Source: Mesobacillus harenae (GTDB taxonomy: Bacteria; Bacillota; Bacilli; Bacillales; Cytobacillaceae). From it: a DNA stretch of 64,000 bases. The stretch spans positions 124,001 to 188,000 of the forward strand of contig NZ_JABUNR010000008.1 in NCBI RefSeq assembly GCF_013343715.1. The letters are read 5' to 3'. This document shows, one piece after another, positions 9,341 to 17,485 of this stretch (positions are counted from its first letter, which is position 1; each line of letters begins with the position of its first letter). The position numbers were made by a program, and so were the translations under genes. The notes under the pieces were generated by a model, which saw nothing but the letters and a program-made list of their open reading frames with translations, was not told where the DNA came from and did no database searches.

Positions 9341-10321
9341 ATGAAAAGCTGGCTTGTTAAAGAACTTGGAGAACCTGAAGAAGTCTTGCAGATTGAAAAA
9401 CTGGAAAGCCCTGTGCGTCATGATAAAGAAGTGTTAATAAAAGTTAAGGCCGTGGCGCTGAACTTTTTTGATATTCTTTTATGCCAAGGAAAGTATCAAG
9501 AAAAACCGCCTTTGCCATTTACGATCGGGTCGGAAATTTCTGGTGTAGTTGAAGAAGCAGCGGAAGGAAGCCGTTTCAAAGTAGGCCAGCGGGTTTTAGG
9601 GCTGCCAAAGGCACCTAAGGGCGGGTTGGCCGAATATGTCTCGCTTGAAGAAAGCTCTGTCTATCCTATACCTGATTCAATGAGCTGGAAAGAAGCAGCA
9701 GCTTTATTTATTACCTATCATACCTCTTACTATGCGTTATTTTCTAGGGCTGGCCTTAAAACGGGAGAAGTGCTGCTTGTCCACGCAGGTGCAGGCGGAG
9801 TTGGTTCTGCAGCCATCCAACTGGGAAAAGCAGCTGGAGCCTATGTAATAGCAACTGCTGGGGGATCAGAAAAAACTCAGATTTGTAAGGAACTCGGAGC
9901 TGACCTGGTTATTGATTATTTAGAGGAAGATTTTGTTGAAAAAGTTAAAAAGGAAACAGGTGGAAAAGGAGCAGATGTTATTTATGATCCTGTTGGGGGA
10001 AATGTTTTTGACCGTTCAAGAAAATGCATTGCATTTGATGGGCGAATCCTCGTAATTGGTTTTGCTGGGGGAGAAATCCCGTCCATCCCTGCCAACCATG
10101 TGTTAATCAAAAACTACTCTGTCGTTGGAGTCCATTGGGGCCTTTTTAATCGATTATCGCCAGAAAAAGTTATTAAAGAACACGAAGATTTGATGAGCCT
10201 TTATGAACAAGGGAAAATCAAACCGCTGATTTATAAAGAATACGAATTTGAAGATGTACCGGAAGCCTTAAACTTATTAGGGTCAAGAAAAACATGGGGC
10301 AAAGTCATTGTAAAGCTGTGA
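9341..10321 (+). CDS. NADPH:quinone oxidoreductase-like MDR-family protein
   Basis: Medium-chain dehydrogenase/reductase, 326 residues, probably cytoplasmic and NADPH dependent. The Rossmann loop VHAGAGGVGSAAIQLGKAAGA is near residue 145; FTIGSEISGVVEE is the N-terminal substrate-domain motif. The structural zinc cysteines of alcohol dehydrogenases are absent, which points to the zinc-free quinone oxidoreductase / enoyl reductase branch. In this cluster an enoyl-CoA or enone reduction is plausible. RBS AAAGAGGAG precedes ATG 9341. Confidence 0.87.
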   Translation: MKSWLVKELGEPEEVLQIEKLESPVRHDKEVLIKVKAVALNFFDILLCQGKYQEKPPLPFTIGSEISGVVEEAAEGSRFKVGQRVLGLPKAPKGGLAEYVSLEESSVYPIPDSMSWKEAAALFITYHTSYYALFSRAGLKTGEVLLVHAGAGGVGSAAIQLGKAAGAYVIATAGGSEKTQICKELGADLVIDYLEEDFVEKVKKETGGKGADVIYDPVGGNVFDRSRKCIAFDGRILVIGFAGGEIPSIPANHVLIKNYSVVGVHWGLFNRLSPEKVIKEHEDLMSLYEQGKIKPLIYKEYEFEDVPEALNLLGSRKTWGKVIVKL

Positions 10322-10378
10322 TAACAGTATTTATAAGGAAAGTGGTCTGGAAGGTGTTTCAAGCAAAGGAGAGATTGC

Positions 10379-11425
10379 ATGAACCAGCAGCAAAACAAAG
10401 TCCATGAGATAAATTGGCAATTGATTGAGGATTATTTGCACCGGTCAATAACAGGGCTTCCTAACGAACCTATCAAAGTAAAACAGTTTTCAGCGGGATA
10501 TTCGAATTTAACGTATTTTATTTCGATTGGAAGCTGGCAGGCCGTCTTAAGGAGACCTCCATTTGGTCCTATTCCTCCAAAAGCCCATGACATGAAACGG
10601 GAATATGAGATTTTGGAAAAACTAAATCCTATTTTTCAGCTAGCGCCTAAGCCTATCCTTTATTCTGAGGATCCTGCCATTATGGAACGGCATTTTTATT
10701 TGATGGAAAAGAAGGATGGCGTGGTGCTCGATGATTACCTTCCACAAGGACTTGAAAACCGAGCTGACACAGGTGTTCTTGTCTCAAATGCAGTCATGGA
10801 GACAATGGTGAAATTGCATGCTGTCGATTATAAAGCAGCAGGTTTAAGCAGTTTTGGCTATCCGGAAGGCTATTTAAGCCGTCAAGTCCATGGTTGGATT
10901 AAACGGTTTCATAATTCAAAAACAGACGACATCCCAGGGGCTGAAAATATTGAAAAATGGCTGGTTGAGAACATTCCTTCCTCACCTCCTCCTACTATCG
11001 TCCATAATGACTTTAAGCTAAACAACATGATGCTTTCGTCATCAGACCCTGGTACTGTGGTTGGTGTATTTGATTGGGAACTGAGTACAATTGGTGATCC
11101 GCTAACTGATTTGGCAGCGGCTATCGCTTATTGGACGGAAGCTGATGAAGCAGATACTGGTTTAACATCTGTCACGACGGCTCCTGGATTTTTAACTAGA
11201 AGAGAAATGCTCGAACTGTATGCAAACAAGAGTGGACGAGATATATCGCAAATAGATTATTATCTCACCTTTGCTTTTTATAAAATTGCCGTCATTCTTC
11301 AACAAATCTATTATCGCTGGAAAATTGGAGAAGCAAAAGATGAGCGCTTTGGAAAACTGAATGCCGGGATTATCAATCTGCTTGAACAGGCAGCCAGGGC
11401 GCAACAAAAAGAAATTTTGCGTTAA
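10379..11425 (+). CDS. Phosphotransferase family (APH / ACAD10-like kinase) protein
   Basis: Aminoglycoside-phosphotransferase-fold protein of 348 residues. The catalytic loop is VHNDFKLNNMM (His-x-Asp...Asn) near residue 207 and the metal-binding motif is DWELSTIGDP near 228; the N-terminal SAGYSNLTYFI is the nucleotide loop. Such proteins next to acyl-CoA dehydrogenases resemble the kinase half of ACAD10/11, which phosphorylate 4-hydroxyacyl-CoAs so that an ordinary dehydrogenase can process them. By that analogy this cluster could handle hydroxy or lactone-derived acids, an inference from family knowledge. ATG 10379 follows AAGGAGAG. It is 20 bp upstream of the next hydratase. Confidence 0.87.
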   Translation: MNQQQNKVHEINWQLIEDYLHRSITGLPNEPIKVKQFSAGYSNLTYFISIGSWQAVLRRPPFGPIPPKAHDMKREYEILEKLNPIFQLAPKPILYSEDPAIMERHFYLMEKKDGVVLDDYLPQGLENRADTGVLVSNAVMETMVKLHAVDYKAAGLSSFGYPEGYLSRQVHGWIKRFHNSKTDDIPGAENIEKWLVENIPSSPPPTIVHNDFKLNNMMLSSSDPGTVVGVFDWELSTIGDPLTDLAAAIAYWTEADEADTGLTSVTTAPGFLTRREMLELYANKSGRDISQIDYYLTFAFYKIAVILQQIYYRWKIGEAKDERFGKLNAGIINLLEQAARAQQKEILR

Positions 11426-11444
11426 AGTGAATAGGAGGATACTA

Positions 11445-12230
11445 ATGACACAACTAGTGAAGATTGAAATTACAGAAGGAATTGCCTTTGTAACAATCGA
11501 TAATCCGCCAATGAATGTATTAAGCGGACAAGTAACCAGAGAACTTGGGGAAATTTTTACGCGTATTGCTGAAGACTCAAATGTTGTTGTCGCAATTTTA
11601 ACAGGGGCTGGAAACAGAGCATTTATGGCTGGGGCTGATATTAAAGAGTTCCCATCTTCTTTGGGTAAAGAGAAAGAAGATCTTAAGAAAAATAACATGG
11701 AAACTCATCGTGTATTGAATTTAATTGCTGATCTTCCAAAACCAACCATAGCCATGTTAAATGGAATCGCTTTTGGGGGAGGGTGCGAACTTGCTTTAAC
11801 CTGTGACATTCGAATTGCGGAAGACCACGTTAAAATTGGCTTGCCGGAAGTGAAACTCGGTCTATTTCCAGGAGGCGGAGGGACGCAGCGTTTACCACGA
11901 TTGATTGGTCCCCCGAAAGCGAAGGAATTAATGTTCTTAGGTGAACCGATTACAGCTGAGGAGGCATTAAACCTTGGCTTGGTGAATTCAGTAGCAGCAA
12001 GAGGAGAAGGAATGCAAGCTGCCCTCAAAATGGCGAAAAAAATGGCAGGCTATTCTTGCCAGGCGTTAAGCAGGATAAAACAGGCTGTGAATGAGGGAAT
12101 GGATACCTCATTTGACCAAGGCATTGAGATTGAGGCAGAGCTATTTGCAGAAGTTTTTGCAACAGAGGATGTAAGAGAAGGGGTTCAAGCATTTATTGAA
12201 AAGCGATCACCAGTATTTAAGCATCGGTAA
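11445..12230 (+). CDS. Enoyl-CoA hydratase
   Basis: Crotonase-fold enzyme of 261 residues. ATG 11445 follows ATAGGAGGATACTA; upstream in-frame codons overlap the kinase gene and are not coding. Oxyanion-hole motifs: NRAFMAGADIKEF and LNGIAFGGGCELALTCD. Glu residues occur at both hydratase positions, IAED and LPEVKLGLFPGGGGTQRLPR, so ordinary enoyl-CoA hydration is the best call. Ends with EGVQAFIEKRSPVF. It is the last gene of the forward cluster; a terminator lies 75 bp downstream. Confidence 0.9.
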   Translation: MTQLVKIEITEGIAFVTIDNPPMNVLSGQVTRELGEIFTRIAEDSNVVVAILTGAGNRAFMAGADIKEFPSSLGKEKEDLKKNNMETHRVLNLIADLPKPTIAMLNGIAFGGGCELALTCDIRIAEDHVKIGLPEVKLGLFPGGGGTQRLPRLIGPPKAKELMFLGEPITAEEALNLGLVNSVAARGEGMQAALKMAKKMAGYSCQALSRIKQAVNEGMDTSFDQGIEIEAELFAEVFATEDVREGVQAFIEKRSPVFKHR

Positions 12231-12303
12231 AGAGGAGATCTTAGAGTCCGATTAGATGCTGGAAGGCCCCGATAAATGGAAAAAAGTTCAACCAAAACCT
12301 GTG

Positions 12304-12340
12304 CAGGCTGTCAGAACCTCCCGACAGCCTGTTTTTCTTT
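12304..12340 (+). terminator. Terminator closing the catabolic cluster
   Basis: Nine-bp stem CAGGCTGTC / GACAGCCTG (12304-12312, 12323-12331) followed by TTTTTCTTTT. The remaining 240 bp up to the TetR gene show no credible gene; a 75-codon frame runs straight through this hairpin and is rejected. Confidence 0.85.
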
Positions 12341-12582
12341 TGTGGTTTTAGTAAGAGAGCGATTAACAAAAGGAATCCCTTATATCTGGCCAACTTTGCT
12401 CTTTTTCCGCGGGCGTACAACTAGCCTTCTCCCCGCTATAGCGCATGAGACTATTCCCTTTCAGCTGAACCCGCAGGACATTGATTTGGCATTCTCGAAG
12501 TAATATAACATAATTCCTGAATTCCTCTGGAGAGGGTTTCTTTGGTCCAACCTTAGTACGAGATAAACAGCGATTTTAACGC

Positions 12583-13206
12583 TTATTTATCCACTTTAAG
12601 CTTTGACAGTATCTCTTCTTTAACGACTATCTTTAATAAGTAATCAGCGTAGGCTTCTGATATTTCATCTGCAGATTGGGGACCGCCTTGGTCATACCAT
12701 TCTTGAATTGAGTTAAGAGCACCTAATATAATCATTCTTACCATTCTTACATCCACACTATCAAAAACCTGATTATCGATGCCTTCAACTATTATTCGGT
12801 CAATAAACTGAGAGTAACTTTTTCTCAGTTTGAGCATTTCTTGAAATTCAGTGTCAGAAAAATTCTGTTTTGGTATCCCCACTACCATGAACATTGACTT
12901 TTCGCTAGTTGCAAGTAAAATATGTCCTTTGATAGCACTGCGTAGTTTTTCAACCGGATTTAAATCACTGTTAACAACTTGTTCAATTCGTTCAAGGCTG
13001 ATTTCCATAATCATTTGATGGCAATGGTAAAGAAGATCATCTTTATTTTTAAAATAATAATACATTGACCCTTTTGTCATGAGGAGTCTTGCTGCAATTT
13101 CTTCCATAGTGGTGCCCTGGTATCCTTTCTCAGCAAGCACTGCTGCAGCTGATCTTAGAATATCTAGCTTTTTCTTAGCAGTTTTTTTTACCCTAAAAGA
13201 CGACAT
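12583..13206 (-). CDS. TetR/AcrR family transcriptional regulator (FadR/KstR2-like)
   Basis: DNA-binding repressor of 207 residues. The N-terminal 55 residues are the TetR helix-turn-helix: ILRSAAAVLAEKGY, TTMEEIAARLLMTKGSMYYYF, KNKDDLLY. The GSMYYYFKNKDDLL form is typical of acyl-CoA-responsive regulators such as FadR and KstR2. The ligand domain is poorly conserved, as usual. RBS GGAGGGG lies 7-14 bp before the ATG at 13206. It faces the catabolic cluster tail to tail, so it most likely represses that cluster with an acyl-CoA as inducer. I found no convincing repeated operator in the visible promoter regions. Confidence 0.88.
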   Translation of the reverse strand: MSSFRVKKTAKKKLDILRSAAAVLAEKGYQGTTMEEIAARLLMTKGSMYYYFKNKDDLLYHCHQMIMEISLERIEQVVNSDLNPVEKLRSAIKGHILLATSEKSMFMVVGIPKQNFSDTEFQEMLKLRKSYSQFIDRIIVEGIDNQVFDSVDVRMVRMIILGALNSIQEWYDQGGPQSADEISEAYADYLLKIVVKEEILSKLKVDK

Positions 13207-13629
13207 CGTCGACCCCTCCTATTATTCCGTTTTTATTTATATACTGGCTAGTCCTGTTTGAATTTTAGGTCATTTTTCTACTATTTGTTTAAATATATAG
13301 CAATTATTCTGAAAAATCAATCGGTATTCTTCAAAAGAATTTTTTACTCTGATCTAGTACATGGTTTTCATATATTATATTTTTACGTTAAAATCTGTCT
13401 TTTGCTTAATTTATATCTAGTATTAGAGGGATCGAGTCTTCAGGAAGAGACGTAGTCATCGCGGTTCTTTCTTAAAATAAGAGTAACAATTATTTAACAA
13501 GGAATGTCGTCATTTGTGGTCGTACTTGGTTGGAAAAGACCCAAAGAATGTGACTGTAACACTAGCTGACAAAGGATGCAGTATTCATTACCCGCACCGT
13601 ATTTAAAGCATAAAGATATAAGGAGAAAA
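13207..13629. other. Intergenic region with a possible gene relic
   Basis: AT-rich upstream region of the TetR gene. No intact gene is visible. On the + strand, 13482-13606 reads as an uninterrupted protein-like tail (KECRHLWSYLVGKDPKNVTV..., stop at 13604-13606) but has no start codon or ribosome site, so it may be the remains of a decayed gene. Low confidence. Confidence 0.3.
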
Positions 13630-13676
13630 GGTAACAGGCACCATCCAAATTATGGATAGTGCCTGTCACCTTTTTT
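13630..13676 (+). terminator. Long hairpin with T-run, repeat-like terminator
   Basis: Stem GGTAACAGGCACCATCC / GGATAGTGCCTGTCACC (13630-13646 and 13654-13670) with two mismatches, then TTTTTTATTG. The GGTGACAGGCAC core is, from memory, a recurrent motif in Bacillus genomes, so this may be a dispersed hairpin as well as a terminator. Confidence 0.65.
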
Positions 13677-13744
13677 ATTGCTCAGGTATAAAATACATGC
13701 TATCTCAATAAAATTTTATGATGGAACAGAAAGGAGAGATTAGA

Positions 13745-14542
13745 ATGGCAAATGACTTTCAAACAGCAGCTCGTTTTGAACATGGCTTTTGGCTGCAGGT
13801 TCTTGGGGATCATGCCAGGTTTATTCATGATTCCTTGGCACCAACAGAGAATGAAGATATTGAGATGGCAGTTTATTTCATTCAAACCTTCGATCAGCTG
13901 CTTGAAAACACGAAAAGTGCAGACTTAATTGGATTGAGTGAGAAAGCAGAGGAAGAAGCAGCAAGGATTAGAAAATTTAAACTTTCTATTATCGAACGGC
14001 TGTTAACAGGTAAAATAAAAATTCATTTAGGTCCTACTTTTGTTAATCATATGGTAAATGAGGTTGAGGAATATATAAGGGTTCTGGGATATTTGAAACA
14101 AGGAGAAGTTCCGCCTATTTTCCATGAGCTTCATCACCATTTAATTTGGCTGCTAGATGCTGCGGGCCATGCAGGGGCTATCGAGGACAATCTTGACCAA
14201 GTTGAAAAACAAATAAAGGCAAAAAGCAAAGCTTACATGAAAAATTTTGAGGCTTTTTATATCAAAGCAGTGGAAATGACAGGCTATTTGCGTACTAACA
14301 TGGCTGAGTTTCCAGGCTTGGCGAGAATGAATAAAGAGGTTTCACTTGAAATTAAATTGTTTATGAACTTTTTAGAAGAACTTGAGGAGATGGAGCTGAC
14401 GGATCAGGCTCTTGGTACATTTGCCCCTTTAATGGCAGACCATATGTATCGGGAGGAATGTTATTATTTGACCAAGGTAGCTCAATCCACTGGTACTTCC
14501 GGTCCTCAGTGTGACCCTGCTAAACCAAGACTAAAAACATAA
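13745..14542 (+). CDS. DUF2935 domain protein
   Basis: Helical protein of about 265 residues matching the pattern of the Bacillus/Clostridium DUF2935 family, which consists of two tandem four-helix units. Each unit carries the FEHGFWLQVLGDHARFIHDSL-type helix start with E, H and H in metal-ligand-like spacing; the second unit has HELHHHLIWLLDAAGHAGAI and ends MADHMYREECYYLTK. That pattern suggests a ferritin-like metal site, but the function is unknown. The start is ATG 13745, preceded by AAGGAGAG; frames starting at 13718 and 13721 lack an RBS. Family members are often sporulation-associated. Confidence 0.75.
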   Translation: MANDFQTAARFEHGFWLQVLGDHARFIHDSLAPTENEDIEMAVYFIQTFDQLLENTKSADLIGLSEKAEEEAARIRKFKLSIIERLLTGKIKIHLGPTFVNHMVNEVEEYIRVLGYLKQGEVPPIFHELHHHLIWLLDAAGHAGAIEDNLDQVEKQIKAKSKAYMKNFEAFYIKAVEMTGYLRTNMAEFPGLARMNKEVSLEIKLFMNFLEELEEMELTDQALGTFAPLMADHMYREECYYLTKVAQSTGTSGPQCDPAKPRLKT

Positions 14543-14609
14543 TTTTAAAAAGATGCAGTTGGTTTCTTTTAGCAAAAATAGTTACTAAGGACTAATTTAA
14601 TATAAATAC

Positions 14610-14623
14610 AGAACAAACGTTCT
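14610..14623 (+). promoter_or_regulatory. LexA (SOS) operator
   Basis: AGAACAAACGTTCT is a palindrome matching the Bacillus LexA consensus CGAACRNRYGTTYC at 12 of 14 positions; both GAAC/GTTC half sites are exact. It overlaps where the -35 of the following promoter should lie, which is the expected geometry for repression. Confidence 0.7.
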
Positions 14624-14640
14624 CTATTTAGACAAGGTTA

Positions 14641-14655
14641 TGATATACTAAAATG
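14641..14655 (+). promoter_or_regulatory. Extended -10 promoter of the toxin gene
   Basis: TGATATACT (14641-14649) is an extended -10 element with TG one base upstream of TATACT. No good -35 is present, which is usual for extended -10 promoters. Transcription would start near 14656, about 50 bp before the toxin start. Confidence 0.55.
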
Positions 14656-14707
14656 GCAATAGTCCTTAAGAATGGTTGGCTAGCCCCGAGGAAAGGGGGT
14701 GATGCCT

Positions 14708-14791
14708 TTGACAGTGTTCGAGTCACTTATGGTAGCAATGTCATTTACCTCTATTATTATCGCTGTCCTGACATTTAACCATAAAAAATAG
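14708..14791 (+). CDS. Small holin-like type I toxin
   Basis: A 27-residue hydrophobic peptide beginning MTVFESLMVAMSF and ending in LTFNHKK. A single membrane helix with a TVFE-type N-terminus and a basic tail is the hallmark of the Bacillus putative holin-like toxin family (TxpA/Fst-like, type I). The TTG start at 14708 has ideal spacing from AAAGGGGGT; an ATG at 14702 is only 1 bp from it. The gene is too short for normal gene finders. Immediately downstream a convergent antisense RNA and a shared bidirectional terminator complete a TxpA/RatA-like arrangement. The LexA operator upstream suggests DNA-damage control. Confidence 0.75.
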   Translation: MTVFESLMVAMSFTSIIIAVLTFNHKK

Positions 14792-14830
14792 ACCTCCCTT
14801 GACAGCAATTGAGGGAGAGGTCTATTTTTG
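14785..14830. terminator. Bidirectional terminator shared by toxin mRNA and antisense RNA
   Basis: AATAGACCTCCCT / AGGGAGAGGTCTATT form a long stem with A-run on the left and T-run on the right, so it can terminate transcripts in both directions. Confidence 0.75.
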
Positions 14831-14901
14831 GCAAAAGGCCGAGCCTTTCTTGGGATACGGCTATTGCAAAACCATGGGTGCGCTAACACCTATGGTTTTC
14901 A
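14785..14901 (-). ncRNA. Predicted antisense antitoxin RNA
   Basis: Predicted transcript of roughly 115 nt starting near 14901 from the promoter at 14908-14936 and ending at the shared hairpin, overlapping the 3' end of the toxin mRNA. It would include an internal hairpin (AAAACCATAGGTG / CACCCATGGTTTT, 14868-14900). The organisation matches type I antitoxins of the RatA kind. No RNA evidence is available. Confidence 0.55.
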
Positions 14902-14907
14902 CCTTTA

Positions 14908-14936
14908 TTTATATAGTTAAATCGTAACACAGGCAA
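14908..14936 (-). promoter_or_regulatory. Sigma-A-type promoter of the antisense RNA
   Basis: On the minus strand TTGCCT (14931-14936) and TATAAA (14908-14913) are separated by exactly 17 bp. Confidence 0.6.
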
Positions 14937-14959
14937 TATGAAAAGTCACGTAACCGTTG

Positions 14960-16231
14960 TTAAGCGTGAGATTCTTTATCTGGTTTTATCAAAAAGAACA
15001 CAAGAATCGCTGCTAATAAACATATCCCGCTTAAAATGTAAAATATTGTCTTGCCTGTCCCTCTCATAAGGAGTGCTATAACCGGAGGTCCTGCCGCTAC
15101 TCCTATAAACCTCATTGAACTATAGATAGACGTAATTGTTCCTCTCTGTTCTTTTTTAATTCCTTCGGTGATTAAGGCATCAAGACAAGGAAGGCTAGCT
15201 CCAATTCCAATTCCGCTTATTAAGAAGAGGCCAATCATAAACCATAGCTCCTTTGTGAAGCTTAACAGCACGATTGAGCCTCCAAGCAAAACAATCCCAG
15301 CAAACGTGATCCACTTCATTAACACTTTGTTCTCTTTTATTTTCTTCCCCGTAAAAAAGGAAGCAAGGCACAAAGCCCCAAGAGGTACCGCTAAGAAAAA
15401 ACCTTTTTTCACATCCTTAATGCCATAGTTATTTTCTAGCATGGAAGACAGGTAAAAAAGGACTCCAAACAGAACAAACATTAATATGACTCCTACAATG
15501 AAAATGGCATAAAGCCACCTGCCATTATCAGTGAAAATTTGTTTAATCTTTATCAGAAATTCTTTAAAAGGAATTCCTTTCTCTTCGGTTTTAGGGGTCT
15601 TGACGAGAACTAACATTAAGATAGTTGACAGAGCACAAAAAATTGGGATTGAAAAGAAAGGCAAATACCATAAAAAGCCTGCTAAAAAAGCACCTAAAAT
15701 AGGACTTAAAACTTTGCCGAATGTGTTCGAGGTCTCAATAATACCAAGAGTGCTGCTGACTTCATCTTCTTTTTTAAACATGTCCCCAACAAGTGGCAGA
15801 ACAATAGGTGCTGCACCGGCCGCTCCTACTCCCTGTAGTGCTCTGCCAACAAGGATTAGCCAGTATGCATCTGCAAGCTTCCAGGAAGCCCAGCCAGATA
15901 TAATCCCGCCAATTCCAGTGATAATCAGGCTTGGAATAATCACTTTTTTTCTGCCGATATGATCAGATAGATATCCAGCAAGAGGGATAAGAATGATCGC
16001 CACTAAGGAATAGACGGTTATAATCATGCTGGATTGAAAAGAAGATATTTTTAATTCCCTCTCCATAACCGGTAAAACAGGGATGAGCATGGAATTTCCG
16101 AGTGTCATGACCAATGGGATAGAAGAAATCGATAAAATGGCCCATGTTTTGTTGCCACCGCCGCTAGCCTTTTTTTTATGTTTAGAGGTGCCTTTTTCTT
16201 TTTTTGAAAGCAACTTTTCTACATGGTTCAT
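14960..16231 (-). CDS. MFS drug-type efflux transporter (DHA1-like)
   Basis: Polytopic inner-membrane proton antiporter of about 423 residues with twelve predicted helices. The MFS signature GYLSDHIGRKKVI lies between helices 2 and 3, and GRALQGVGAAGAAPIVLPLVGDMF is the motif B/C region of 12-helix multidrug antiporters. A basic, Lys-rich N-terminal tail precedes helix 1. ATG 16231 has AAAAGGCGGG upstream, whereas the first in-frame ATG at 16255 has no RBS, so the shorter form is preferred. The substrate is unknown; it resembles Bacillus drug and siderophore exporters. Confidence 0.85.
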   Translation of the reverse strand: MNHVEKLLSKKEKGTSKHKKKASGGGNKTWAILSISSIPLVMTLGNSMLIPVLPVMERELKISSFQSSMIITVYSLVAIILIPLAGYLSDHIGRKKVIIPSLIITGIGGIISGWASWKLADAYWLILVGRALQGVGAAGAAPIVLPLVGDMFKKEDEVSSTLGIIETSNTFGKVLSPILGAFLAGFLWYLPFFSIPIFCALSTILMLVLVKTPKTEEKGIPFKEFLIKIKQIFTDNGRWLYAIFIVGVILMFVLFGVLFYLSSMLENNYGIKDVKKGFFLAVPLGALCLASFFTGKKIKENKVLMKWITFAGIVLLGGSIVLLSFTKELWFMIGLFLISGIGIGASLPCLDALITEGIKKEQRGTITSIYSSMRFIGVAAGPPVIALLMRGTGKTIFYILSGICLLAAILVFFLIKPDKESHA

Positions 16232-16371
16232 ATGCCATAACCCGCCTTTTTTCATACTACTCTTATCTTTTACAGTTCCTTGAAATAAAGGAGTGTTTAT
16301 TTATGGAAATTTTTTGATGGCAATAAAACAGAATCAAAGATAAAATAAAGGAAAAATATACGGGGTGGCGA

Positions 16372-17019
16372 ATGAAAAACAAAGTATTGCAATTGAATAC
16401 TGGTAAGCCGATTGTATACAACTGGAAAGGCAAGCAGATATCTTCAGCAATAGGTAAAGATCAAGTAAAAGAAGCTTTCCTAACAAAAATGGGGTTTAAC
16501 GAGGATGGAGTAGCGAATTTGGAGCATCATGGCGGTCCGGAACGTGCTGTTTGTCTATATCCTTATGAGCATTATAATCTTTGGGGAAAAGAGTTTAGCG
16601 TGAAACTGGAAATTCCCGCATTTGGAGAGAATATAACTATTAATGGCATGCTTGAGAATGAGGTCTACATCGGCGATGTTTTTCAGCTTGATGAGGCGGT
16701 TGTTCAAATTTGTCAGGGGCGTGTTCCTTGTTCGAAAATATCAAAATTCAATGGTATAGAAAACTTGCTTGAGCGGGTGTTCCATACAGGTTACACGGGT
16801 TATTTTTTTAGGGTGCTTGAAGAAGGCAAGGTCTCTTCAGATGCGGACATGATCCTAAAAGACCGTGAAAATGGATCATTTTCCGTGCTTAGGGCAAATC
16901 AGATTTACCTTCATGAGCAAGATAACATTACCGATATGAAAAAGCTGATGGAGATTTCCAGCCTTTCCTCTGAATGGAAGAGTCAGCTAAATAAAAAAAT
17001 CAGTAAGCAAAGCAAATAA
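16372..17019 (+). CDS. MOSC domain protein (YiiM-like)
   Basis: Protein of 215 residues with the MOSC fold of the YiiM group. Recognisable segments are KPIVYNWKGKQI, LEHHGGPERAVCLYPYEHYNLW, FGENITINGM and the conserved Cys in CQGRVPCSKI. MOSC proteins transfer sulfur or bind molybdenum cofactor; YiiM relatives reduce N-hydroxylated purines with Moco. Transcribed alone and divergent from the MFS gene. A link to the molybdenum genes at 47.7-58.9 kb is thematic, not positional. Confidence 0.87.
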   Translation: MKNKVLQLNTGKPIVYNWKGKQISSAIGKDQVKEAFLTKMGFNEDGVANLEHHGGPERAVCLYPYEHYNLWGKEFSVKLEIPAFGENITINGMLENEVYIGDVFQLDEAVVQICQGRVPCSKISKFNGIENLLERVFHTGYTGYFFRVLEEGKVSSDADMILKDRENGSFSVLRANQIYLHEQDNITDMKKLMEISSLSSEWKSQLNKKISKQSK

Positions 17020-17046
17020 TATTATTGTTATTTTCTAAATATTTTA

Positions 17047-17075
17047 TTGACAAACGGGGAAAATCTTCATATCAT
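17047..17075 (+). promoter_or_regulatory. Promoter of the trp operon leader
   Basis: TTGACA (17047-17052), 17-bp spacer, TATCAT (17070-17075). It puts the transcription start near 17082, just before the first T-box leader. Confidence 0.75.
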
Positions 17076-17081
17076 TGTTTA

Positions 17082-17357
17082 TAATATTAATATTCCGGCG
17101 TTGAAGGAGAAGAGTAACTTTATCAGAAACCCCAGAGAGCTGATGGTTGGTGCAAATCAGTGTGGAAGATAGAGCGAATGGACTTCTGAGCTACCAAACC
17201 GAACCTTTTTTCGGGTGTAGGATTTGGCGACATGTCTCATCGTTACAAGAGTCGGGAATTAAAGCTGCAGGCTTGATTCCTTTAAAGTGAGCCGAATTCG
17301 GCTAATCAAGGTGGTACCACGGGTCTCTCGTCCTTATTTGGATGTGAGGCCTTTTTG
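17082..17357 (+). promoter_or_regulatory. T-box riboswitch 1 (tRNA-Trp specific)
   Basis: Leader RNA that senses uncharged tRNA. Stem I carries AGAGAG followed by GGTTGGTGCAA (17134-17154); the specifier triplet TGG (17179-17181) follows GCGAA, indicating tRNA-Trp. The T-box AAGGTGGTACCACGG lies at 17309-17322, with a competing terminator GGGTCTCTCGTCC / GGATGTGAGGCC and TTTTT ending at 17357. First of two leaders in tandem before trpE. Confidence 0.88.
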
Positions 17358-17377
17358 TATTCAAGAATGAAAATTAA

Positions 17378-17449
17378 GCTCTGTTATAGAACATTGTTGA
17401 TTTTTATAGCAGTGTTGATTGGAGTTAAGGCGATCGACTCCTCGAAGCC
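17378..17449 (+). repeat. 5' fragment of the MITE-like dispersed repeat
   Basis: GCTCTGTTATAGAACATTG, then TGTTGATT and GGCGATCGACTCCT match the left half of the elements at 39810 and 53510; the right half is missing. It lies between the two T-box leaders. Confidence 0.8.
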
Positions 17450-17485
17450 CAAAATTAAAAACTGGATAATAGTAAATTGTTGCGT

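Noticed and set aside
12276..12503. 75-codon + strand frame after the last hydratase
   Set aside because: Runs through the operon terminator hairpin and has no ribosome site.
13236..13255. ACTGGCTAGTC-like palindrome upstream of the TetR gene
   Set aside because: Right arm is poorly symmetrical and no second copy occurs in the cluster promoters.
13258..13455. 65-codon AT-rich + strand frame
   Set aside because: No RBS; composition is that of an AT-rich intergenic region upstream of the TetR gene.
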